Source: Hyphomicrobiales bacterium
GTDB lineage: Bacteria; Pseudomonadota; Alphaproteobacteria; Rhizobiales; Rhizobiaceae
DNA: 64,000 bases
Assembly (NCBI GenBank): GCA_900469965.1
Contig: UBZP01000015.1
Coordinates: forward strand, 339,806 to 403,805
Direction: 5' to 3'
Positions 19,520-30,178 of this stretch are shown one piece after another (the first letter of the stretch is position 1; each line of letters opens with the position of its first letter). A model generated the notes under the pieces. It was given only the letters and a program-made list of their open reading frames with translations. It made no database searches and was not told the origin of the DNA. Position numbers and translations under genes: made by a program.

Positions 19520-20533
19520 TCAGCGTGCGGCGGCTGCGGCCGGGACCATCAGCTTGCGGTCGGCGCGCTCCTGCTGGGGCGAGCGGTTGTAGAGTTCGCG
19601 GTAGCACTTGGAGAAGTGCGAGGCGGAGACGAAGCCGCAGGCGACGGCGACCTCGACGACCGGCATCGACGACTGCACCAGCAGATGGCGGGCACGGTCG
19701 AGGCGGATCTCCAGATAGTAGCGCGCCGGCGAGCGCCCCATCTCCTGGCGGAACAGCCGTTCGATCTGGCGGCGGGACAGGTCGGCGCTCTCGGCGATCT
19801 CCAGCAGCGACAGCGGCTCGGAGAGATTGTTCTCCATCAGCTCGATGATCGAGAGCACCTTGGCGTTCTGGACGCCGAGACGGGCGCGCAACGGCAGGCG
19901 CTGGCGGTCGTGCGGACCGCGGACGCGGTCGGTCAGGGCCTGCTCGCAGACGCTGTTGACGAGGTTCTCGCCGAAGTCCTGGTCGATCAGGTTGAGCATC
20001 ATGTCGAGCGAGGCGGTGCCGCCGGCGCAGGTGTAGATGTTGCTGTCGATCTCGTAGAGGTCGGCATAGACCTCCGCCTGGGGAAACGCCTCGGCAAAGC
20101 CCGGCAGGTTCTCCCAGTGGATGGCGCAGCGCTTGCCGGTGAGCAGCCCGGCCTGGGCCAGGACATGCGCGCCGGTACAGAGCGAGCCCACGGCGACGCC
20201 GCGATTGTAGGCCTCGCGCAGCCAGGCGTTCACCGACTTGTTGTTGAAGTCCTCGACGTAGATGCCCGAACAGACAAGCACCATCGAGGGGCGGTTCTCC
20301 CCGCCGAGAAACTTGCGCTCGTCGGCGAGCGACGAGTTGACCTCCAGGCCGATTCCGCTCGAGGACAGAACCTGCTGGCCGTCGGTGGAGGCCAGGCGCC
20401 AGCTGTAGGCCTCGTAGCCCAGCATCCGGTTGGCGATCCTTAACGTCTCGATCGCCGCCGAGAACGGCAGCATCGAGAAATTCGGCACAAGGAAGAATAC
20501 AAGCGAACGCTTCTTGGCTGCTGTCTTGGTCAT
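19520..20533 (-). CDS. GlxA-family AraC transcriptional regulator, GbdR-like
   Basis: Regulator of 337 aa: an N-terminal DJ-1/PfpI-type domain (about 10-190; LVCSGIYVEDFNN, VGSLCTGAHVLAQAGLL, YTCAGGTASLDMMLNLI) and a C-terminal AraC helix-turn-helix pair (ESADLSRRQIERLFRQEMG, VACGFVSASHFSKCYRELY). This architecture and wording match GbdR-type activators of glycine betaine/dimethylglycine catabolism in Pseudomonas. Its place some 6 kb from a corrinoid methyltransferase cluster and 20 kb from a betaine-type transporter and a betaine-homocysteine methyltransferase supports that role, by inference. Start ATG 20533; the upstream extension to 20806 is not family-like. Confidence 0.85.
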   Translation of the reverse strand: MTKTAAKKRSLVFFLVPNFSMLPFSAAIETLRIANRMLGYEAYSWRLASTDGQQVLSSSGIGLEVNSSLADERKFLGGENRPSMVLVCSGIYVEDFNNKSVNAWLREAYNRGVAVGSLCTGAHVLAQAGLLTGKRCAIHWENLPGFAEAFPQAEVYADLYEIDSNIYTCAGGTASLDMMLNLIDQDFGENLVNSVCEQALTDRVRGPHDRQRLPLRARLGVQNAKVLSIIELMENNLSEPLSLLEIAESADLSRRQIERLFRQEMGRSPARYYLEIRLDRARHLLVQSSMPVVEVAVACGFVSASHFSKCYRELYNRSPQQERADRKLMVPAAAAAR

Positions 20534-20593
20534 GGGGAGTTCCGCTCTGGTTTTTGACAAACGTCGCTTGAAGGCGATCGTCTGGCTTTCCTG

Positions 20594-20733
20594 TTTGCGA
20601 CATTTGCATGGTTTGGTGCGACTGGGAAGCCCTGGGCAACCTTTTGAGTCACAGGCGTTTACGGGTCTGCAGGAAAGAGTGCCACCGCGGGTCGGCTGTG
20701 CAGCATTTGCGACACAGCCCCCGCTTGTCCGAC
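20594..20733. promoter_or_regulatory. Repeated GCGACA half-sites in the regulator/acetyltransferase divergent gap
   Basis: The 310-bp gap between divergent genes holds TTTGCGACA at 20594-20602 and again at 20706-20714. The first is followed by TGCGACT 21 bp on, the second by TCCGACAC 20 bp on. Direct repeats at two-helical-turn spacing are what AraC-family dimers bind, so these are candidate operators of the adjacent GbdR-like regulator. GCGAC is common in GC-rich DNA, so chance is not excluded. Confidence 0.35.
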
Positions 20734-20843
20734 ACCGGCGGGAGCAGGGCGGGCGGGGACGAACACCGGGGCGGATTGCGCGGAATACGGCTTGAACGCC
20801 CGGCAACAGGGCTTAAGAAAGACGATATGCAAAGGAGAAACTG

Positions 20844-21440
20844 ATGCTCGCCGACGGATACTCGAAAGTGGCGCCCGGAAAGCTGGTGGCGGCGGTCACC
20901 TGCCTGGAGATGCTCGCACCTGCGCCGACGGGGCGCGCAATCGAACCGGATGGGCTGTCGCTGGCGCTCGCCCGCGAGGCGGAACTGAGCTGGTATCGCG
21001 ACCTCTACCGGCGGATCGGCGCGGACTGGCTCTGGAGCTCCCGCCTGTCGCTTTCCGATGCGGAACTGGCGGAGATCCTGCATGATCCGGCGGTCGAGGT
21101 GTGGGCGGTGAACGCCGGCGGCCAGGCGGAGGGGTTGCTGGAACTCGATTTTCGCGCCGACGGGCAGTGCGAACTCGCCTTCTTCGGACTGACCAGGGCG
21201 ATGATCGGGCGCGGGGCAGGGCGCTGGCTGATGAACCATGCCATCGAACGTGCGTGGTCGAGGCCGATTTCGCGGTTCTGGGTCCACACCTGCAGCCTCG
21301 ACAGCCCGCAGGCGCTCGACTTCTACGTGCGCTCCGGCTTCGTGCCCTATGAGCGGATGGTGGAAGTGTTCGACGATCCCCGTCTGACCGGCATCCTGCC
21401 GGTCGATGCCGCGCCGCAGGTGCCGATCCTGCGGGGGTAA
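20844..21440 (+). CDS. GNAT family N-acetyltransferase
   Basis: Cytoplasmic acetyltransferase of 198 aa. The acetyl-CoA fold is visible in VWAVNAGGQAEGLLELDF, ELAFFGLTRAMIGRGAGRWLM (a variant of the pyrophosphate-binding Q/RxxGxG/A loop, here IGRGAG) and FWVHTCSLDSPQALDFYVRSGF. The acceptor substrate is unknown. AAGGAG lies 7 bp before the start. It is divergent from the GlxA-type regulator and could be under its control. Confidence 0.88.
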   Translation: MLADGYSKVAPGKLVAAVTCLEMLAPAPTGRAIEPDGLSLALAREAELSWYRDLYRRIGADWLWSSRLSLSDAELAEILHDPAVEVWAVNAGGQAEGLLELDFRADGQCELAFFGLTRAMIGRGAGRWLMNHAIERAWSRPISRFWVHTCSLDSPQALDFYVRSGFVPYERMVEVFDDPRLTGILPVDAAPQVPILRG

Positions 21441-21475
21441 GCCGCTGCTGTAGAGACCAGGTCCTGCGCAGCAAT

Positions 21476-21525
21476 AAAAAAAGTCGCCGGACCAAAACCG
21501 CCTCGGCGATTTCATGTCCGGCGAC
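21476..21525 (-). terminator. Intrinsic terminator downstream of the DUF1127 gene
   Basis: On the minus strand GTCGCCGGAC and GTCCGGCGAC form a perfect 10-bp stem around a 23-nt loop, followed directly by seven T residues (21482-21476). It lies 58 bp past the stop of the 75-aa DUF1127 gene and faces the end of the GNAT gene. Confidence 0.85.
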
Positions 21526-21582
21526 AGCGTGTCGTCGTCCTGGGAGATAGCGGCGACCGGTTCATCGCCGAATGGCATTTTC

Positions 21583-21810
21583 TCATCGCGTCTTCCTGGT
21601 GACCGAGGCGATGTCGGCTACATCGGTGGCCGGAAAGCCGATGTCCTTGCGGACGTCGAACGGAAGGTTCTCCAGTTCGAGTTCGTCGCGGTGGTGACGC
21701 CAGGCGTCGGCCAGGCGACCGGCAAAGCGCCGGAAGGATGACAGGGTTTCAGCGCCGGGCACGCGTCCTGCGTGCAATCCGCTGTGATGATGTGAGATGG
21801 ACACTTGCAT
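21583..21810 (-). CDS. DUF1127-like small protein
   Basis: Protein of 75 aa. The C-terminal half (LADAWRHHRDELELENLPFDVRKDIGFP in pieces: W-R-H, E-L-x-x-L-P, V-R-K-D-I-G) is the arginine-rich DUF1127 motif found in small alphaproteobacterial proteins, some of which bind RNA or affect phosphate and carbon metabolism. AAAGGAACC precedes the start. It is one of two such genes transcribed away from the LsrB/VtlR-like regulator, and is followed by a strong terminator. Confidence 0.8.
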   Translation of the reverse strand: MQVSISHHHSGLHAGRVPGAETLSSFRRFAGRLADAWRHHRDELELENLPFDVRKDIGFPATDVADIASVTRKTR

Positions 21811-21915
21811 GTTCAGGTTCCTTTCGATCTTGGGAGCTTCGAAAGGTCGCGACCTTGATGGTCATCATGTCGCGGCCTCATTCATCAATCAATCGAATAT
21901 ATTTGATGCAATGCA

Positions 21916-22122
21916 TCAGTTTCCGTCATATGATCGTCTGCCCGTCCAGCCGACGTCGCGCTGCAGTTCCGGCGGAAGCGCGTTCAGTTCGCGCTCGGCC
22001 CGACGGTGGAGGCGGCGAGCCGCCCGGGCGTCGAAGAATTGACGGATGGAGAGCGCAAAGCCCCGACCGACGGCGCGGATTGCAAAGGGGGCGGCGTATC
22101 CATGTGATTTTGGGTTGGCCAT
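21916..22122 (-). CDS. Second DUF1127-like small protein
   Basis: Protein of 68 aa from ATG 22122 (MANPKSHGY), with the DUF1127 core in its C-terminal half: RRLHRRAERELNALPPELQRDVG. AGGATAGG lies upstream of the start; the longer frame to 22188 lacks a site. It is divergent from the LysR gene at 22239 with a 116-bp shared promoter region, the configuration expected for a direct target of that regulator. Confidence 0.8.
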   Translation of the reverse strand: MANPKSHGYAAPFAIRAVGRGFALSIRQFFDARAARRLHRRAERELNALPPELQRDVGWTGRRSYDGN

Positions 22123-22238
22123 GACACCTATCCTTTCCAGATCAGGTTCCGTTGCATTGACTATCGCGCCGAAGAGGTGTTCAATCAAACGAAATGAAAT
22201 GATGCTATCGATCAGTAATTCTGAATGAGGAGGATGCC

Positions 22239-23159
22239 ATGAACCTGATGCTGCGGCAGCCGCTCCCCTTGCTGGAGCTCGATATTCTCAGGACATTCGT
22301 GGCCATCGCGGAGACCGGCAACTTCACCACGGCGGCCGACACCGTGCACCGGACGCCGTCGGCCGTCTCGATGCAGATCAAGAAGCTGGAGGAGATGCTG
22401 GGCTGCACGCTGTTCCGCCGCGATGCCCGCTCGGTGACGCTCACCCATCACGGCGAGGTGCTTCTTTCCTACGCCCGCCGGCTCCTGGCGCTCAGCAACG
22501 AAGCCGTCTCACGCTTCATGATGCCGGACATGAACGGCGTCGTGCGGCTCGGCGCGCCGGACGATGTCGGCGAACTGATCCTGCCGGAGGTGCTGCGCCG
22601 GTTCGCCGAGACCTATCCCTCGATCGCCGTCAACGTCTCGATCGAATCGAGCGCGAGCTTGCGGCGCGCCGTCGCCGAGCGGCGGCTGGACCTCGCGATC
22701 TTCAACTCGCCCGACATGACCACGCAGATGCCCGGCGAGGTGCTGATGAAGGAGCAACTGGTCTGGGCCGGCAAGAACTGCGGCAGCGCGCATTTGAAGC
22801 ATCCGCTGCCGGTGTCGGTCTGGGAGGAGGGGTGCATCTGGCGCGCCCGGGCGCTGGAGGAGCTGGCGAAGTCCGGCCGCGAGTTCCGCGTTGCCTATTT
22901 CTGCGCCCATCACATGGGCCAGCGCGCGGCGATCCGCGCCGACCTCGCAGTCGCCCCGCTCGCCCGCTTCCTGGTGCAGGAGGACATGGTGGCGCTGGGC
23001 GAGAAGGACGGCCTGCCGGACCTCGGCCACTACACGATCGGCCTCGTCATAGCCGAGGATGCGGATGCGCCGGTCAGGGCGGTCGCCGACTATATCCGCG
23101 CGGCGTTCGCCCGCTTCGAGCGCGGCCCGAAGGAGCTGACGCTGCCGGTGGCCTGCTGA
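22239..23159 (+). CDS. LysR family regulator, LsrB/VtlR-like
   Basis: Regulator of 306 aa. The N-terminal winged helix-turn-helix (LDILRTFVAIAETGNFTTAADTVHRTPSAVSMQ in pieces) is followed by a substrate domain with RLGAPDDVGELILPEVLRRF, LVWAGKNCGSAHLKHPLPVSVWEEGC and HMGQRAAIRADLAVAPL. From memory these segments match the LsrB/VtlR group, which in Brucella, Agrobacterium and Sinorhizobium controls DUF1127-type small proteins, an AbcR sRNA and redox or envelope functions. Cysteines in GKNCGS, EEGCIW and YFCAHH could be redox sensors. GAGGAGG precedes the start. Confidence 0.85.
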   Translation: MNLMLRQPLPLLELDILRTFVAIAETGNFTTAADTVHRTPSAVSMQIKKLEEMLGCTLFRRDARSVTLTHHGEVLLSYARRLLALSNEAVSRFMMPDMNGVVRLGAPDDVGELILPEVLRRFAETYPSIAVNVSIESSASLRRAVAERRLDLAIFNSPDMTTQMPGEVLMKEQLVWAGKNCGSAHLKHPLPVSVWEEGCIWRARALEELAKSGREFRVAYFCAHHMGQRAAIRADLAVAPLARFLVQEDMVALGEKDGLPDLGHYTIGLVIAEDADAPVRAVADYIRAAFARFERGPKELTLPVAC

Positions 23160-23181
23160 GCCGTGGCGCTGCGGCGGCCGG

Positions 23182-25917
<2,736 letters not shown>

Positions 25918-26111
25918 TCCCGTCCTCCGTGCAGCAAGCATCGTGCAGCCGCGTCCCGGCCGGAACCGGGGCGCGACATCAGGCGCGTATCAGGAGAATA
26001 GCGGGATCGGCATGATGCACGTCAAGGACGCGCGGCAAATGCGGATGCGGATGCGGCCGACCGGGCGAGGGGCCGCATCGAGCGTCGGGAAGGTCTGCGC
26101 CCTGGCCGGTT

Positions 26112-28217
26112 CTATTCCCGGCTGCGGCGCCGGCGGCGGCCGCTGCCTTCGCCGCCGTCGTCGGAGGGCGCCTTGCGCTCGGGCAGGGTGACGACGGTCG
26201 CGAGGTTCGGGAAGGCGTCGACTTTGTTCGGCATCGCCATGGCGTTGACGAAGAGCTGCTGGAAGTTGCCCTCCAGCGCCGTCTCGATCTTCTCGATCCG
26301 GCCGACGACCTGTTCGATCTCGCGGCGGTGGCCGCGGTTCAGGAGCGCCATCAGCGCGCCGGTGCCGGCGGCATTGCCGACCGCCTTGACCTCGGCAAGG
26401 TCGCAGTCCGGGATCAGGCCGAGCACCATCGCGTATTTCGGATCGATGAAGGAGCCGAAGGCGCCGGCAAAGCGGATGGTGTCGACATGGTCGACGCCCT
26501 GCTTCTCCATCAGGAGCTTGATGCCGGCATAGAGGGCGGCCTTGGCGAGCTGGATGGCGCGGATGTCGTTCTGCGTCACCGTGATGCGCGGCTCGCCGTC
26601 GTGCAGCAGGTAGGAGAAGGTGCGGCCGTTTTGGATGATGCGCGGGCTCTTCGCCGTCATCGCGCCGTCGACGACGCCGTCCTCGGAAATGATGCCGGAG
26701 AGGTACATCTCGGCCACGACCTCGATGATCGCCGAGCCGCAGATGCCGGTGACGCCGACCTTCGAAGCCTCTTCGGCAAAGCCCGGCTCGTCCGACCACT
26801 TCTCCACGCCGATGACGCGGAAGCGCGGCTCGAGCGTTTCGGGGTCGATGCGTACGCGCTCGATCGCGCCGGGGGCGGCGCGCTGGCCGGAGGAAATCTC
26901 CGCGCCCTCGAAGGCGGGACCGGTCGGCGAGGAGGCGGCGACGACGCGCGCCCTGTTGCCGAGCACGATCTCGGCATTGGTGCCGACATCGACGAGCAGC
27001 ATCATCCGGTCCTGCCGGTAGGGGCCCTCGGACAGCGTCGCGCCGGCCGCATCGGCGCCGACATGGCCGGCGATGCAGGGGAGCAGATAGACGCGGGCGC
27101 CGCGGTTGACGTCGATGTCGAGGTCGTTCGCCCAGTACTGCAGCGCGCCGGAGACGGCCAGCGCGAACGGCGCCTGGCCCAGCTCGGTCGGATCGATGCC
27201 GAGGAACAGGTGGTGCATGATCGGATTGGCGACGAAGACCATGTCGAGTACGTCGTGGCGGTCGACGGCGCCCTCGTCGCAGACCTTGCCGATCAGGCCG
27301 TTGACCGCCTCGCGCACCGCCTTGGTCATCGCTTCCCGGCCGTCCGGGTTCATCATGACGTAGGAGACGCGGCTCATCAGGTCCTCGCCGAAGCGGATCT
27401 GCGGATTGGAGGTGCCGGACGAGGCGACGATGCGGCCGGACAGCAGCGAGACGAGGTGCATGGCGATCGTCGTCGAGCCGATGTCGCAGGCAATGCCGTA
27501 GGCCTCATTCTTCAGCCCCGGCCACAGCCCGATGATGAAGGGGCGGGAACTGTCCATGTCGCGGTGGATCGCGGCGGTGACGCCCCAGTTGCCCTTGCGC
27601 AGGATCTGCTGCACCTGCGGGATCAGGTGCGGGGCGATCAGCAGGTCCTTCCAGCCCCAATCCTTCTCCAGCACCACCTTCAGCCGGTCGAGGTCGCCGA
27701 GCGGCTTGTGCATGTCGGGCTCGTCGACCTCGACATAGCAGAGCTGGACGGCGGCGTTGCGCTCGATGACGCGGTCGGTCGCGGCCTTGCGCACGACCTG
27801 GGCGTTGACGACGGTATCCTGCGGCACGTCGACGACGAGATCGCCGAGGATGAGGGCGGAACAGGAGAGGCGGCGGCCATCAGGCAGGCCACGGACCTTC
27901 TCGTAGCGCTCCTCCTTGGGGCCCTTCTCCGAGATATGTTCCAGCGAGGAGACGATCTTGTGCTTGGCGAAGTTGCCTTCCTGCACCTCGATCTGACAGC
28001 GCCCGCAGGTGGCGCGGCCGCCGCAGACGCTCTCGACATAGACGCCGAGCTTGCGGGCGGCATCGAGCACCGGCGTTCCGACCGGGAAGCGGCCGCGCTT
28101 GCCCGACGGCATGAACAGCACCAGGGGATCGGTCTGCCGGGGATCGGTCTGTGCCGGGTCTCTCTGGGCGGCTTCGCTCATGTTGCTCTCGCTGTCGGAA
28201 CTGCCGTCGATGCGCAT
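26112..28217 (-). CDS. Corrinoid activation protein: 2Fe-2S ferredoxin plus ASKHA domain (RamQ/RACo type)
   Basis: ATP-dependent reductive activator of corrinoid proteins, 701 aa, expected to return inactive Co(II) to Co(I). An N-terminal [2Fe-2S] domain has ligands in CGGRATCGRC (about residues 66-75) and a later Cys in RRLSCSAL. The ASKHA ATPase part starts near 235 (GIACDIGSTTIAMHLVSLLSG) and includes LLVDVGTNAEIVLG and GICGSAIIEV. The C-terminus ends in a short basic tail (GRRRRRSRE). A GGGAGG-led start at 28217 is preferred to ATG 28181. Its presence implies a corrinoid methyltransferase that idles in oxidising conditions; partners lie at 29-37 kb. Confidence 0.9.
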   Translation of the reverse strand: MRIDGSSDSESNMSEAAQRDPAQTDPRQTDPLVLFMPSGKRGRFPVGTPVLDAARKLGVYVESVCGGRATCGRCQIEVQEGNFAKHKIVSSLEHISEKGPKEERYEKVRGLPDGRRLSCSALILGDLVVDVPQDTVVNAQVVRKAATDRVIERNAAVQLCYVEVDEPDMHKPLGDLDRLKVVLEKDWGWKDLLIAPHLIPQVQQILRKGNWGVTAAIHRDMDSSRPFIIGLWPGLKNEAYGIACDIGSTTIAMHLVSLLSGRIVASSGTSNPQIRFGEDLMSRVSYVMMNPDGREAMTKAVREAVNGLIGKVCDEGAVDRHDVLDMVFVANPIMHHLFLGIDPTELGQAPFALAVSGALQYWANDLDIDVNRGARVYLLPCIAGHVGADAAGATLSEGPYRQDRMMLLVDVGTNAEIVLGNRARVVAASSPTGPAFEGAEISSGQRAAPGAIERVRIDPETLEPRFRVIGVEKWSDEPGFAEEASKVGVTGICGSAIIEVVAEMYLSGIISEDGVVDGAMTAKSPRIIQNGRTFSYLLHDGEPRITVTQNDIRAIQLAKAALYAGIKLLMEKQGVDHVDTIRFAGAFGSFIDPKYAMVLGLIPDCDLAEVKAVGNAAGTGALMALLNRGHRREIEQVVGRIEKIETALEGNFQQLFVNAMAMPNKVDAFPNLATVVTLPERKAPSDDGGEGSGRRRRRSRE

Positions 28218-28372
28218 CGGTCTCGCTTTCCTCCCATGCGCGGCCGCTCAGATGGCCGGCGCATGCCGTCTTGGTGCCAGACTGCACCCTAAAGGCGCGT
28301 GATAGTTGTCAGATCCCGACATGGGAAGACCTGCCAGCAGCATTATTGCAGGCATTCGGGAAGCGTCCGGGT

Positions 28373-28729
28373 TCAGGACGCGGAGACCTTCTTGCGCGAC
28401 AGTCGCCGGGCGTTGCTGCGCACGCGCTTTCCATAGGGCTTGACGGCGGCTGCGGCGATCGCCTCGCCGGCTTTCCGGGCGGACGGGCGCCCGCCGGTCA
28501 TCATCTGCATCGCCGCACCGAAGGCGGCGCGCGAGATCGCCATGTTGACGGCGACGGCACTTTCCGCCGTCGCCATCACCTTCTCCGTCACCATGCGGTT
28601 CATTTCCGCCGCATCCTGCGAGCGCCCCGTCAACGCCGCCATCTGCATCTCGTGGATCCGCATCGCCATGACGAAGGGGGCTTCGAACCAGAGTGAGGCG
28701 GCATCCTTGTGAAGGCGGCGCTGGGGCAT
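28373..28729 (-). CDS. Hypothetical helical protein with basic tail
   Basis: Protein of 118 aa, unrecognised. It is Met- and Ala-rich and predicted helical (MAMRIHEMQMAAL, MVTEKVMATAESAVAVNMAI), with a strongly basic C-terminus (YGKRVRSNARRLSRKK). The pattern is reminiscent of phasin-like proteins but too weak to name. AAAGGGTGG precedes the start. It lies between the corrinoid activator and the methyltransferase block, on the same strand. Confidence 0.6.
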   Translation of the reverse strand: MPQRRLHKDAASLWFEAPFVMAMRIHEMQMAALTGRSQDAAEMNRMVTEKVMATAESAVAVNMAISRAAFGAAMQMMTGGRPSARKAGEAIAAAAVKPYGKRVRSNARRLSRKKVSAS

Positions 28730-28772
28730 TGATGGTCCACCCTTTATAGTTGCGGGCCGTTGCAGCAGGTAT

Positions 28773-29075
28773 TTATGGTGCGGCAGATAGTTTCACAGCT
28801 GCAAACGCGTAAGCAAGGGTTGCCGCCAAAATTGCCGAACTACCCCAAAAGCAAAAGTTTGCGATCTGACTGTGCCGCTTCCGATCCACGCGCTTTCGTG
28901 TCGCCACAACAAGAATGACGGCTATCAGCGCAATGTTGGCAAACAGGACCGGCAGAAGGTATTTCCGCAGGGCGCCGTAGAATCTGCTGAACTCGTCTGC
29001 GTCTTCGAACAGTGCGTATCTAGCGATGAGCATCAAGGGAAGAAGGACGGCGATGAGGCGTAGATGGTCTCTCAT
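28773..29075 (-). CDS. Small membrane protein of unknown function
   Basis: Protein of 100 aa from ATG 29075 (MRDHLRLIAVLL) with three hydrophobic segments: LRLIAVLLPLMLIARYALF, YLLPVLFANIALIAVILVVAT and FCFWGSSAILAATLAYAFAAV, separated by a basic loop (RKRVDRKRH). Not recognised. Its base composition is slightly less GC-rich than the neighbours, and it interrupts the run of C1 genes, so it may be unrelated to them. Confidence 0.6.
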   Translation of the reverse strand: MRDHLRLIAVLLPLMLIARYALFEDADEFSRFYGALRKYLLPVLFANIALIAVILVVATRKRVDRKRHSQIANFCFWGSSAILAATLAYAFAAVKLSAAP

Positions 29076-29130
29076 GTCCGATATCGGTCCCTTTGGAAAG
29101 TCGCACTGGGTATGCCTGGCGGAGAACGAC

Positions 29131-30096
29131 CTACTCCCTGGCCGCACCCGCGCCGGCACGGGCAGCGCGGCCGCCGCGGCGGCCGCCGCCGGCTGCGGGG
29201 GCCGGGGCGGCAGCGGCTGCGGCACCGGCTTCGGCGGGCTTGTGGTCGCGGTAGGTCATGATCCAGTTGGTGCAGTTGGCGTCGGTGCCGTTCAAGACGT
29301 TGGCGGCGCGCACGGCCTCCATCTCCTGCGGGCGGCACGGGTTCATGATGGCGCTCGTCATGCCGGCGCCGATCACCATCGGGATGAAGCCGGCATTGAT
29401 GCCGTGGCGGTGCGGCAGGCCGAAGGAGATGTTGGAGAGGCCGCAGGTGGTGTTGACCTTCAGCTCGTCGCGCAGGCGGCGCAAGAGCGCGAAGACCTGG
29501 CGGCCGGCGTCGCCGAGGGCGCCGATCGGCATGACGAGCGGATCGACGACCACGTCCTCCGGCTTGATGCCGTGGTCCATGGCGCGCTCGACGATCTTCT
29601 TGGCGACGGCGAAGCGGACGTCCGGATCCATCGAGATGCCGGTCTCGTCGTTGGAGATCGCCACCACCGGCACGTTGTACTTCTTGACGAGCGGCAGGAT
29701 CGCCTCGAGCTTCTCCTCCTCGCCGGTGACGGAGTTGACCAGCGGCCGGCCCTTGGCGACCTTGAGGCCGGCCTCGATCGCGGCGGTGACGGAGCTGTCG
29801 ATCGACAGCGGCACGTCGACGAGGCCCTGGACGATCTCCAGCGTCTTGACCAAAAGCGGCGGCTCGGTCTCGTTCGGGTTGACGGCGGTCACACCCGCAT
29901 TGACGTCCAGCATCGTGGCGCCGGCTGCGACCTGCTCCAGCGCATCCTTGATCACGGTGTCGAAATTGCCCTCCACCATCTCGGCCGCCAGCTTCTTGCG
30001 GCCGGTCGGGTTAATCCGCTCGCCGATGACGCAGAACGGCTGGTCGAAGCCGATGACGATTTCGCGGGTGGCGGAAGCGACGATGGTGCGGGTCAT
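29131..30096 (-). CDS. Methyltetrahydrofolate:corrinoid methyltransferase (MtrH/AcsE-like, DHPS fold)
   Basis: TIM-barrel methyltransferase of 321 aa, expected to carry a methyl group between a corrinoid protein and tetrahydrofolate. Pterin-binding-domain landmarks: FCVIGERINPTGRKKL at the N-terminus, ATMLDVNAGV, PLSIDSSVTAAIEAGL and LVNSVTGEE, then CGLSNISFGLPHRHGIN. In this setting the probable direction is methyl-corrinoid to THF, giving methyl-THF for the adjacent MetF. The last ~35 residues are a low-complexity Ala/Gly/Arg tail (GGGRRGGRAARAGAG). AGAGGAAC precedes the start at 30096. Confidence 0.9.
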   Translation of the reverse strand: MTRTIVASATREIVIGFDQPFCVIGERINPTGRKKLAAEMVEGNFDTVIKDALEQVAAGATMLDVNAGVTAVNPNETEPPLLVKTLEIVQGLVDVPLSIDSSVTAAIEAGLKVAKGRPLVNSVTGEEEKLEAILPLVKKYNVPVVAISNDETGISMDPDVRFAVAKKIVERAMDHGIKPEDVVVDPLVMPIGALGDAGRQVFALLRRLRDELKVNTTCGLSNISFGLPHRHGINAGFIPMVIGAGMTSAIMNPCRPQEMEAVRAANVLNGTDANCTNWIMTYRDHKPAEAGAAAAAAPAPAAGGGRRGGRAARAGAGAARE

Positions 30097-30178
30097 GAAT
30101 GTTCCTCTGGTCGGGTCGGCGACAAGCTATCGCGCGAAAATTACGGTTACAAGGCGGAGCGGCCGATCGGGCCGAAGG

